In this document: in pieces, positions 24,011-32,177 of the stretch | How positions within the stretch are numbered: position 1 is the stretch's first letter | Layout: every line of letters begins with the position of its first letter | Assembly (NCBI GenBank): GCA_927362715.1 | Contig: CAKMIX010000012.1 | Span: 1 to 64,000 of the forward strand | DNA length: 64,000 nucleotides | From: an uncultured Clostridia bacterium | Lineage (GTDB): Bacteria; Bacillota; Clostridia; Oscillospirales; Acutalibacteraceae | Direction: 5' to 3' | The notes under the pieces: generated by a model | The model's database searches: none | The model's input: only the letters and a program-made list of their open reading frames with translations | Told to the model about the DNA's origin: nothing | Program-made: the position numbers and the translations under genes

Positions 24011-24392
24011 AACCATAGGAATGGTGCAATGGGGTGGAGTGCCCTCTTTTTTAGGGACAAGCCCTCGCAGGGAGGGCGGTTTCACCGATTTGCGATACAC
24101 ATCCTACGGTAATACGGCTCGGGTGTGTATCATCAGTTCTCCGCCGGCTTCATAAAGCGGAGTGCGGTGGAGACGATCCGAGTATGAGGAACGTGCAGCG
24201 TACTGTCTCCCGCTTCGGACGGGTGGTCAGAGGCGGTCACCATGTTCCTTTCCCAAAGTCCGGTGATGCCCCGCGCCGGCAAGACGCTTTGCACCCGGGG
24301 CAAACCCCTCCGCCCGCTTTTCTGTTTTCTGATCCCCTGCGGCACGAAAAGAGATGCGGCGGAACATCAAATCTGTAGAAAGGATAGATAAG
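24011..24392 (+). promoter_or_regulatory. Long structured 5' leader or independent small RNA
   Basis: About 380 nt without a supportable ORF. Visible stems: GCCCTC/GAGGGC (24061-24066 with 24072-24077), GATACACA/TGTGTATC (24094-24101 with 24124-24131), CTCCGC/GCGGAG (24139-24144 with 24157-24162), GGAGAC/GTCTCC (24169-24174 with 24205-24210), and a long-range pairing GGTGCAA (about 24026) with TTGCACC (about 24291). A T-rich stretch follows (24319-24331). I compared it by eye with 6S, RNase P, tmRNA, SRP and common riboswitch cores and recognise none. Confidence 0.5.
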
Positions 24393-27300
24393 ATGAAAAA
24401 GTCAACAAAACTGTTGAGCGTCATCTTGGCGATCGTTATGCTGTTCACCAGCATGTCGGTCATGGCTTCGGCGGCGAAAACTTCTTATCAGACAACCAGC
24501 GATCTTGAATCGCTGCAGGCGTACAGCCCGTATGGTGCGGTCACCCGTCTGAGCACGGAAGAACGCCTGTCGATCCTGTGCGACTATCTGGATATCGTGC
24601 TGGCGGACGCCAACATCAACATGGGCAAGCAGGACCTTTCGGTCCTCGGCTCCCTGACGCTCGACCTGACGTCGATCAACTCGATCCTCAATCTGATTGA
24701 CGAAGCAAAGGGCGTTTTGGGTCACTGGCTGCTTTCCGGTCTGAAATGGATGCTCGGCGACCTCGGTGATGCCAACCTGAAAAACTGGCCGGAAGACATG
24801 ACCCGTGAAAACACGGCGCATGCGACGATCGTCAGCAGCCTGCTCCAGATTCTCAACGACAACGCCGGTCTTGTGCACAACGTCATCGAGAGAGGCTCGC
24901 TTGATCTCGGCAGCATCGTGGGCGGCCTGGTGGATCTGAGCGCGGTAAACGTGTATCTTTCCGACATCCCCGGCCTTATCAAGGGTTTGATCACCCCGAT
25001 GCTGGAGCGTAAGGATGATACGGTCGACGAGGCGGAAACGCTTGCGGCTGCTTCGAGCATGGACAGCATCCTTACATCTTTCGTGCAGGGCCTGTTCACC
25101 AAGCCCCAGAGCACCACGACCGTGAAAGCGGATTCGACCGGTGCGATCACGAGCGACCATGATCTGCCTACGGCAGAGGACGAGCTTCGCTACTACTATG
25201 TGGCAGGCAACTCCGCCGGAACACCGAGCTACACCTGCTATGTCTATGATCCGGCAAATGATGTTTACAAAGCTGAGGAAGAAGCCTTTGTCCTGACCGA
25301 AGAGGTTGAAGGCAGCGGCGTTTATGTCTTCAAGAAGGCTTCGGGCGATACGCTTAAGTATTATGAGCCCGAAAGCTACTGGCTGCCCTCGCTTGTCGAA
25401 TCCGGCAGCGCAGCGGACATCATGAACATCTCCACCCAGACCGGCGTGCAGATGCTTTACAACATGATCCCGTATGTGTTCGGTGAAATGGCACCTGTAG
25501 TGCTCAACGGCTCTGTGAAGAAAGCGATCGGCGAATGGTTCGGCGCTTCCTACAACTATGTCGGCGAAGTCGGCAGTGAAGAAGTTGCGGCGCTCGGCGA
25601 CGACGTCTTCTTCACGCAGCCTCAGGGCGACTACCTTTGGGAGTGGTCTGATTATAAGGTGATCGACGGCGTACATTATTATCGCTTCGAGGATTCCATT
25701 TATCAGGCGGATCTCACCAACATCAACGCTTATTTCAACATCATCGACTGGAACTATCAGATCACAGCCGATCTGCTGAATGATTACATCCCCGGAACGG
25801 ATGGCAACACGCCTTCCGCGGCGGGCTACAACACCATCCTGCAGGGCGTCAACGACTTCCTCGGCGAAGTGGCCGGCCTTGTGCTTTCGGATGATGTGGT
25901 CGCCGGTATCAACTGGACTGCGGGCGACAACTCGAAGCTTCTTGACAACATCAAGAAAGCTGCGCGTTACATCGTCGACATCGAGCCCGAAGCCATTTTC
26001 GGCGCGAATTATGCGGAGGATGAATACTACAACCTGATGATGGACGAAAGCGCCACCGATCAGGAGATCCTTTGCGGCATCGCTGCAAAGCTTCTTGAGT
26101 TCCTCATGCCGCAGCTCATCCTGCCTTCGGCTTCCGGCCTTGAAGGGCAGTCCCTCGGCGCTATGTTTGCTATTGTCCTTCGCGAGCTTGCTACGCAGTT
26201 CGTACCGACTTACAACTATGATGCGCTGATTTATGCGGATTACAACACCAAGACTCTGCTGTCCGGTAAGGACAACAGCTATTGGCTGGATGTCTGCCTG
26301 ACCATCGGTGTGGACATCGGCATGAGCTATCTGCGCAACCTTGCCGACCTCGGCGAGGACACGGATGTCGGCTATGACTTTGCCGATTCCAAGATCTACG
26401 AGCTTGCTGCTTTCGAGCAGAACCCGCAGGCTTGGGAAGCTTCTGTCGACTGGGTCATCGACTGGGCTCTGTCCAACGACTATGAATGGACTTGGAAGAT
26501 GGAGAACCTTGTGGATTGCGGCGACACCGTTGATCTTGCCACTGCGCAGGATCCGTGGGTGAAGCTCGGCAACATCCTGAAGAACCTCCTTCCGATCGAC
26601 CAGATCCTCAATGTGGATACTTCCAATGCGAACTGGCTGGAGACCGCCCTTCGCGACAACTTCGTGATGGCGCTCCTTGACCTCGACCTCGGCAAAATCG
26701 CCGGCGACGCGAACACCACCGGTCTTTTGGATATCCCGAACAGCAGCATCCTGTTCACCACGCCGCTGCTGACCACGGTCGTCACGGTTGTGCGTGACCT
26801 GCTCAACGACCTGCTTTATAAGGTCGCAGGCAATTACACCTTCTTTGATGCGGGCATCTACACCTCGATCGACAGTGTCCTCAATCAGGGCAACCTTGCC
26901 GACTTGGTACAGGCGCTCCTGCAGAGACTGCCGACCGCCAATACCAACGGTATTTTGGATACGGCTCTGCCGATCCTGAACTTCTTTGTCGGCTGGACGA
27001 CGGATGCGCAGAAATATGCGGATCCGAGCATCCAGTTCAACAACCCGAACGGCTATGATTACATCTATGCCACCGGCGGCAATGCAACCACTACGCTGAA
27101 GGTTACCAACAACTCCGGCGGCATGCTGCTGAAGCACAGAAGCAACGGTTCGTACGACAACAGCTATGTGCTGGTGATCGACGGCATCGACGGCGACTTC
27201 ACCACAAGCCAGTCCTTCCCGTTGGAGGTTGCGCCTTACACAACGGCTTCCTTCGACGTCACCATGCCGTATTCGGGTGTTCAGGGCGTTTCCATTAACG

Positions 27301-29435
27301 TCTATTATCACTATAAACTGAAAGACGGCGGCGAAACGCCGGCACGCGGCCAAATGGTAACTTCTTACCAGATGGTTTCCGACGCGGCTGTGGATGCAAA
27401 CTTCAACAAATCTTACAGCGATGGCTATGAACAGTCTTCCTGGTTTACCAAGATCCGCCTGGAAGGCAGCGCCTCCCCGGTGAACCCGCTGGTCACCACG
27501 CAGGGTGCACTTGCTTCGACGATCGCGGGCGTTACGGTGACCTGGACGAACTCCGGTAAAAGTGACTATTCGGGCACGCTGCGCAACTCGTCTTTCTCGG
27601 GCTATGATTCCACTTACATCACAGACTCCGGCGAGACCGCGAGCATAGTCGGCACTTCGCTGGCAAAAGGCAGCAGCGCCACGATCGCGCCCATGCGTTT
27701 GAGCTCCAGCGTGGATCCTGAAACGATCCCCTCCGGTACGGTCATTGACATTGGTCAGGCATACACGGAGCTGTATCAGAGTGGCAGCAGAAATGCGAAA
27801 CTGACAGCCGACCTCGGCAATCTGTATTACTTGGATATGACCGATGTCCAAACGCTGTTCAATGACGAGCTGGATCTGGCGCGTAAAGCGGCGGATTACA
27901 CCGAAGCTACTTGGGCAGTGTATGTTCAGGGTATGAAGGATGCCGCGACGGTTGTTTTGCAGCCCTTCCAGAGCGCAAACTTCGCGTCCTACACCGATGA
28001 ATACTTTGAAGCTGCATACAATGCTCTTCTGGCAGCTGTGGAACAGCTTAAAGAAGCAGAGAATGCTTCTGAAACGGTCACGCCGGAAAGCGTGCTGCAG
28101 CCTGTTCTGGATACGGCTGAGCCTGAAGGTCAGGAAATCAACTATCAGGATTACGAGCTGTATGAGTATTGGGATTATGAAGAGCAGAGAACGGCTGCGC
28201 GCGATCTGATCGCTGCGACCACTGCTCCCGAAGCTCCCGACGCTTATATCGACGGCAGTGCCTTGTCCGAGGCTGAGATCGATGCGATCATCGCTGCGGA
28301 AGACAACGCTACGTTGAAATCCGCGATTGAAAGCACCGTTCTTGAACCCACTAAGGAGGAGCTTGCGGATTATGCCCAAACGCTTGCGGACTGGGTACCG
28401 GCTGCCTACACAGAGCTTGAGCTCTATGACATGGCGTCTAAGCTGCCCTACTACAAGCAATTCCTGCTTGCAAAGACCACTGAAAAGCAGTTCCTTGCGA
28501 AAGAGCTTGCTTATGCGGCTGCGCAGGACTATGTTGAGACGGCTTGGTCCACCGATTCCTGGAACGCCTATCAGGCTGCCCTTGCTACGGCGAATGAAGT
28601 CAACGGTGATCCGTCGGCGAAGCAGTCCACCGTGTTCGATGCGAAGTACAATCTGATGCTTGCCCAGAACAATCTGGTGCCGGCAGATGAATCTGCAAAG
28701 GACAACGGCGTCTACGACAGCCTCAACAGCCTCATCGCGACAGCGGATTCTATCTTCGCTGACACGGAAGGCGCTTGGACGGTCAAGGAAGACGTTGAAC
28801 CGGCAGAAGCGTATAAGCAGTTGGTGGAAGCACTCGGTTACGAGTACGAAGACGCTGACGGCTACACGCAGAACCTGTATTGGGATTCCGCAAAGGCCTT
28901 TGTTGCAACCGACCGTATCATCGGTGACAGCACGACTGCTGCGACCAACGCGATGGCGGATAAGCTTCAGGCTGCGATCGACAACTTCGTTTCTGCCGCA
29001 CAACCGGAACTTGGCGTAATAGGCGAGACAACGGGCGTGATTGACACCGAGAACAAATATGTATACGGTGTCACGGCTGGTGATGCAGCAACGCTGTACT
29101 TTGAAGCCTTGAATGGCGGCTCGATCAACATGATCGCGAACGATGCCGGCGCAACAAACGGCACGGGTGCACAACTTCAGCTTCTGGATGCGCAGGGCGG
29201 AGTGCTCGACACCTACACGCTCATCATCTTTGGTGACGTGAACGGTGACGCTTCAGTTGATGCTACGGATAGTTCTTTGATTATGCAAATCGTTGCTAGA
29301 ACAACAACGTTGAGTGATATTCAAACCTTTGCTGGCGACGTTAACGGGGATACACTTTGCGATGCTACAGATGCTTCTTTGATCATGCAGGGCGTTGCAA
29401 GAACTGGTAGTGTTCCGGTTAATCCTTTTGCATAA
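24393..29435 (+). CDS. Giant secreted dockerin-containing protein
   Basis: A 1680-aa exported protein. Residues 1-28 are a signal peptide ending ASAA. A large helical region of unknown fold (about 30-850) is followed by a beta-rich segment (about 880-1120: LKVTNNSGG, TTASFDVTMPY, VTWTNSG). Then come three FIVAR-like helical modules (about 1155-1230, 1375-1430, 1470-1540), a linker module beginning GVIDTENKYVYGVTAGD, and a type I dockerin at the C-terminus with two calcium loops, DVNGDASVDATD and DVNGDTLCDATD. Dockerins bind cohesins, so the protein is probably displayed or assembled at the surface; the neighbouring cohesin-like protein is a candidate partner. From codon 1547 onward (29031) its DNA is identical to the gene at 32178. 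The start at 24393 follows GAAAGGATAG. Confidence 0.82.
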   Translation: MKKSTKLLSVILAIVMLFTSMSVMASAAKTSYQTTSDLESLQAYSPYGAVTRLSTEERLSILCDYLDIVLADANINMGKQDLSVLGSLTLDLTSINSILNLIDEAKGVLGHWLLSGLKWMLGDLGDANLKNWPEDMTRENTAHATIVSSLLQILNDNAGLVHNVIERGSLDLGSIVGGLVDLSAVNVYLSDIPGLIKGLITPMLERKDDTVDEAETLAAASSMDSILTSFVQGLFTKPQSTTTVKADSTGAITSDHDLPTAEDELRYYYVAGNSAGTPSYTCYVYDPANDVYKAEEEAFVLTEEVEGSGVYVFKKASGDTLKYYEPESYWLPSLVESGSAADIMNISTQTGVQMLYNMIPYVFGEMAPVVLNGSVKKAIGEWFGASYNYVGEVGSEEVAALGDDVFFTQPQGDYLWEWSDYKVIDGVHYYRFEDSIYQADLTNINAYFNIIDWNYQITADLLNDYIPGTDGNTPSAAGYNTILQGVNDFLGEVAGLVLSDDVVAGINWTAGDNSKLLDNIKKAARYIVDIEPEAIFGANYAEDEYYNLMMDESATDQEILCGIAAKLLEFLMPQLILPSASGLEGQSLGAMFAIVLRELATQFVPTYNYDALIYADYNTKTLLSGKDNSYWLDVCLTIGVDIGMSYLRNLADLGEDTDVGYDFADSKIYELAAFEQNPQAWEASVDWVIDWALSNDYEWTWKMENLVDCGDTVDLATAQDPWVKLGNILKNLLPIDQILNVDTSNANWLETALRDNFVMALLDLDLGKIAGDANTTGLLDIPNSSILFTTPLLTTVVTVVRDLLNDLLYKVAGNYTFFDAGIYTSIDSVLNQGNLADLVQALLQRLPTANTNGILDTALPILNFFVGWTTDAQKYADPSIQFNNPNGYDYIYATGGNATTTLKVTNNSGGMLLKHRSNGSYDNSYVLVIDGIDGDFTTSQSFPLEVAPYTTASFDVTMPYSGVQGVSINVYYHYKLKDGGETPARGQMVTSYQMVSDAAVDANFNKSYSDGYEQSSWFTKIRLEGSASPVNPLVTTQGALASTIAGVTVTWTNSGKSDYSGTLRNSSFSGYDSTYITDSGETASIVGTSLAKGSSATIAPMRLSSSVDPETIPSGTVIDIGQAYTELYQSGSRNAKLTADLGNLYYLDMTDVQTLFNDELDLARKAADYTEATWAVYVQGMKDAATVVLQPFQSANFASYTDEYFEAAYNALLAAVEQLKEAENASETVTPESVLQPVLDTAEPEGQEINYQDYELYEYWDYEEQRTAARDLIAATTAPEAPDAYIDGSALSEAEIDAIIAAEDNATLKSAIESTVLEPTKEELADYAQTLADWVPAAYTELELYDMASKLPYYKQFLLAKTTEKQFLAKELAYAAAQDYVETAWSTDSWNAYQAALATANEVNGDPSAKQSTVFDAKYNLMLAQNNLVPADESAKDNGVYDSLNSLIATADSIFADTEGAWTVKEDVEPAEAYKQLVEALGYEYEDADGYTQNLYWDSAKAFVATDRIIGDSTTAATNAMADKLQAAIDNFVSAAQPELGVIGETTGVIDTENKYVYGVTAGDAATLYFEALNGGSINMIANDAGATNGTGAQLQLLDAQGGVLDTYTLIIFGDVNGDASVDATDSSLIMQIVARTTTLSDIQTFAGDVNGDTLCDATDASLIMQGVARTGSVPVNPFA

Positions 29436-29470
29436 AAAGTAATATCCCATAAGGAGTGAGAAACAAGCAA

Positions 29471-30760
29471 ATGAAAAAAGTGGCTAAGATTCTTTCCCTT
29501 GCCTTGGTTCTCGTCATGGCGCTGTCCGTTTTCGCACTTCCGGCTTCCGCACTTGACGTAACCGTACAGGCAGAAGTCACAGCAACACAGGTAAGCGAAG
29601 ATGCAAGTGGTAACAAGATTTACAAGATTGATGTTTGGGTAGATTCTTCCCATTCGTTAACCACGCTGCAGCTGAACCTGTCCTGGGACGATGCTGCGTT
29701 CCAGTTGCTGAGACCCAACTACAACAATGCGGTTGTCATTAACGCGAACATGGTCATTGATAAGGACGATCCGGAACTCGCCATGTATGATGGCAATGCT
29801 TACCAAGCACATGACGGCGCATACATGGGCGATAACGTGAACCAGGACTATGGCTATGCGATGTTCCCGCAAGACGGCACACAGCCCTCTCTGGCCAGAA
29901 TATCGGATGGTAACCTTGGCGATGCGCTTGTAGAGCAAGGTTATACAGGTCTCTATTGGGCTTGGATGGTTGACTATACGGACAACTATTTGACCATTAG
30001 TGGCGGTGATCAACGCGGCACGGAGTCTCCGCTTAGCGGCAGAATCAAAGTATTGGCTTTCTATCTCAAAGAAAAGGCTGATGCTCCCGACGGCAATTAC
30101 ACGATCGGCTTTAATGAGGCTCAAACAGATCGTTTGACGGGCACCTATACTGTCCATGACGTAGTGGATAGCGTTATCTCTTCTGGCGTTGAGAACTCTG
30201 CCTCGATTCGTCCGGCAATGGTGTCCTACACCAACGCGCAAATCGCAATTGGCGAGGACGGCCCCGCCGTCGCGAAGAGCAGAGCGCAGGTCAAGATGAC
30301 GGCGACGAGCGATACGACGGTTGCGGATGCGTTCACGTTCCGCGTGATCTCCACGATCACGGATGCGGATTGGGATGCGTACTTTGCGAACACGGCAGCC
30401 GGCGGCGACACCAGTGCGATCCAGAGACTGGGCTTCGTAGCCTACAAGGGCACGGAAGGCTTTGACATGGAAACCGCGAAGGCAGTGGCGCAAGGCACCC
30501 CGACGGAAGGCTATGATGTCGCTTGGACGGACTATGTCCAGAAGACGAGCGACACGGCTGACGCATACTTCGGCGCACGTCTGGAGATCACGAGTGCAGA
30601 CACACGTTCCGATGTGACGTATGTCGGCGTGGTCGAGTATCTCAACGCGGACGGCACGACTGCTTACGCATTCTATGATGCGGCCGAGCAGGCTCTTCTG
30701 AATACAAATTATGACACCATTGTAGCGGACTATCTTGCGAGATATCCTTACGGGGCGTAA
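29471..30760 (+). CDS. Secreted cohesin-like protein, copy 1
   Basis: A 429-aa exported protein with signal peptide (1-26, ending PASA). Its N-terminal beta domain (about 28-200) has a cohesin-like pattern: IYKIDVWVDSSHSLTTLQLNLSWD, then a late LSGRIKVLAFYLKE strand. A second domain (about 235-425) begins RAQVKMTATSD and contains FRVISTITDADWDAYF. I see no sortase motif, SLH repeats or dockerin, so how it is retained is unclear. It follows the dockerin gene by 35 bp. The ATG at 29471 is used; the GTG at 29456 lies within the GGAGTG site. It is identical to the product at 33230-34519. Confidence 0.75.
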   Translation: MKKVAKILSLALVLVMALSVFALPASALDVTVQAEVTATQVSEDASGNKIYKIDVWVDSSHSLTTLQLNLSWDDAAFQLLRPNYNNAVVINANMVIDKDDPELAMYDGNAYQAHDGAYMGDNVNQDYGYAMFPQDGTQPSLARISDGNLGDALVEQGYTGLYWAWMVDYTDNYLTISGGDQRGTESPLSGRIKVLAFYLKEKADAPDGNYTIGFNEAQTDRLTGTYTVHDVVDSVISSGVENSASIRPAMVSYTNAQIAIGEDGPAVAKSRAQVKMTATSDTTVADAFTFRVISTITDADWDAYFANTAAGGDTSAIQRLGFVAYKGTEGFDMETAKAVAQGTPTEGYDVAWTDYVQKTSDTADAYFGARLEITSADTRSDVTYVGVVEYLNADGTTAYAFYDAAEQALLNTNYDTIVADYLARYPYGA

Positions 30761-30775
30761 GAGATAAGCAAAACA

Positions 30776-30901
30776 ATGGGAACCGGAAAGATATACGCAC
30801 CGCCGGACTTCGCGTATACGGCGTATGAGCAAAGTGAAGCGATCACGATTGAAATCAGCGGCGACTTGCCGGAGGACGGCGACGCAGTGATCATCTGGTG
30901 A
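30776..30901 (+). CDS. Tiny acidic peptide A, copy 1
   Basis: A 41-aa ORF starting MGTGKIYAPPDF and ending GDAVIIW, 15 bp after the cohesin-like gene. Only a weak site (AGATAAG) precedes it, so it may be read by coupling. No signal peptide or membrane segment. Its core aligns without gaps to peptide B: Y-x-x-PDF-x4-Y-x4-(E/D)-x-ITI. Not recognised functionally. An identical copy lies at 34535-34660. Confidence 0.6.
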   Translation: MGTGKIYAPPDFAYTAYEQSEAITIEISGDLPEDGDAVIIW

Positions 30902-30937
30902 CAAGTGATAATTTGATTCTGAAAGGAGCACGAGAAA

Positions 30938-31066
30938 ATGAAACATCTCTATGAGACCCCGGATTTTGACGTCTCTGTGTATGATGTAGAAGATATCATC
31001 ACCATTTCGGTCGGTACCGGTCCTGTAGAGGGCGGGGCCGACAGCGACGGCTGGCTGGATATCTAA
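30938..31066 (+). CDS. Tiny acidic peptide B, copy 1
   Basis: A 42-aa ORF (MKHLYETPDFDVSVYDVEDI..., ending DGWLDI) with a good ribosome binding site, AAAGGAGCACGAGAAAATG. Strongly acidic, glycine-rich near the C-terminus, no export signal. Copy 2 differs by an in-frame 6-bp change (GGADSDGW versus GGDDGW), which supports translation. It resembles short TSxGxGxxDGW-tailed peptides that I recall from gut Clostridia, but I cannot name a function. A terminator follows. Confidence 0.72.
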   Translation: MKHLYETPDFDVSVYDVEDIITISVGTGPVEGGADSDGWLDI

Positions 31067-31152
31067 GTCTACGGTAAAGGGGAACGGCGGCTGAACGGCC
31101 CGGCTGGACCGGGCGCAGACGGCGGCACCCGCTTTACAAATCGTCAAATCCT

Positions 31153-31188
31153 GCGCGGCGAGGAAATTCCCTCGCCGCGCTTTCTTTA
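31153..31188 (+). terminator. Terminator after cohesin/peptide unit 1
   Basis: 11-bp stem GCGCGGCGAGG (31153-31163) with CCTCGCCGCGC (31170-31180), then TTTCTTT. Confidence 0.95.
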
Positions 31189-31447
31189 TTAGATGCTGGA
31201 TGCTGGATGATAGATGCTGGACCATAGAGCCGAAAGTTTCTCACGAAGCCGCGGAGTTGCAGAAGAAAACAGCTCCACGCGTAGTGGCAGGCTTCCATGC
31301 CTGCCAAAGGGTGCTCGAAAACCGAACACTCCCCGTTGTCTCGAAAATTTCCTGTACCACTTCTGACATCTAACATCTGTATTCTGATTTCTGTCCGCGG
31401 ACAGAGATGAACATAAACCGTAGGGACAGCCCTTGCGGCTGTCCGTT
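31189..31447. repeat. Diverged repeat-family cluster
   Basis: Begins with heptamer variants TAGATGC TGGATGC TGGATGA TAGATGC (31191-31218), then a variant palindrome CGTAGTGGCAGGCTTCCATG (31280 on), heptamers 31357-31393, and the second hairpin family CCGTAGGGACAGCCCTTGCG (31419-31438). Confidence 0.6.
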
Positions 31448-31777
31448 TTAGATTTCAGACATTAGACATCAGAAGTCAGATGCAACGCAGGCAGGTTTAC
31501 ACATTGTCGCGGCTGTACTTAAATGAAAAAGCACCACGCGTAGGGGCGGGTTTCCATGCCCGCCCGAGCAAAGCACGGAAACAAAACAACTTGCGTCTGT
31601 TATCAAAACCTTGATTCGGGTTTTCGCCGTGACCGATTGTAAAACTTGACTTCCTTGCGGGCGGGCGCTTAAGCCCCGCCCCTACCACTACAGATTTTAT
31701 TTTCTACACAGCCGCGACATAGTGAAAACCTTGCTCATATCGCTTCTGACATCTAACAGCTGTACTCTGACTTCTGT
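31448..31777. repeat. Composite palindromic repeat element, copy E3
   Basis: Left TYAGANN heptamers (31448-31481), module GCAGGTTTACACATTGTCGC, and core 31542-31684 from GTAGGGGCGGG to CCCGCCCCTAC. Then the module CACAGCCGCGACATAGTGAA and right heptamers (31744-31775). It separates the two cohesin/dockerin units. The remaining gap 31778-32116 shows only one unexplained stem, ACCGCGCTT/AAGCGCGGT (about 31970-31995). Confidence 0.8.
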
Positions 31778-32116
31778 TCTGCCTCCCCCTACGGATTCGT
31801 GCAGACTTTTGACAATAACGCAAACCGCCGACTTTGGTCATTTTCTGCATCACCCACTGCGCAAACCAGTTTTTTTGTCATATTTTGCGTTTCGTGCGAC
31901 TACAGAATAGAGGGAGCGCATTCTGTAAACAAGAGAGCCGGCAAAGGGAGTGCGAAAAGTACGAATTTTTACCGCGCTTTGTCCGAAGCGCGGTGTATCA
32001 GCCCCTTGCAAGAAAAATTTTTTGCGGGACGTATATTTTTGATCGAAGCACAACAAGCTTTGGCACATATACGCAAATCAAAGCGTAAAAAGGAGAAAAA
32101 GAAAAAGAACTTTTTG

Positions 32117-32145
32117 TTGACAAAAGCACAGGAACCGAGTATAGT
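32117..32145 (+). promoter_or_regulatory. Sigma-A promoter of second cohesin/dockerin unit
   Basis: TTGACA (32117-32122), 17-bp spacer, TATAGT (32140-32145), 32 bp upstream of the start codon. Confidence 0.85.
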
Positions 32146-32177
32146 TTATTCGGATGTGAAAGTTAGGAGGACAGAGC

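Larger units (their letters stand above)
29031..31037 (+). repeat. 2.0-kb direct duplication, copy 1
   Basis: From 29031 to 31037 the sequence reads identically to 32790-34796 (constant offset of 3759 bp). The repeat covers the linker plus dockerin module, the whole cohesin-like gene, the first tiny peptide gene and most of the second. The upstream flank diverges sharply; the downstream flank stays similar, with indels, through the terminator. Confidence 0.9.

Noticed and set aside
24011..24392. Leader considered as 6S RNA, RNase P RNA, tmRNA, SRP RNA, c-di-GMP, TPP, SAM or cobalamin riboswitch
   Set aside because: The conserved core sequences of these classes could not be found in the right order. 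GGGGCAAACC alone resembles part of the c-di-GMP-I motif, but the required GACGCAAAGCC segment is missing.
24402..29174. A 1590-aa open frame on the minus strand opposite the giant dockerin gene
   Set aside because: It has no ribosome binding site or start context. The plus strand encodes a signal peptide, FIVAR-like modules and a dockerin. Similar long antisense frames lie opposite other plus-strand genes here and come from codon bias.
29657..31225. 522-aa and 541-aa minus-strand frames opposite both cohesin-like genes
   Set aside because: Their identity simply mirrors the plus-strand duplication. No leader or ribosome binding site, and no recognisable domain.
31952..32070. Stem ACCGCGCTT/AAGCGCGGT as a terminator or riboswitch
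   Set aside because: It has no T tract and no upstream gene to terminate, and no further conserved structure is visible.
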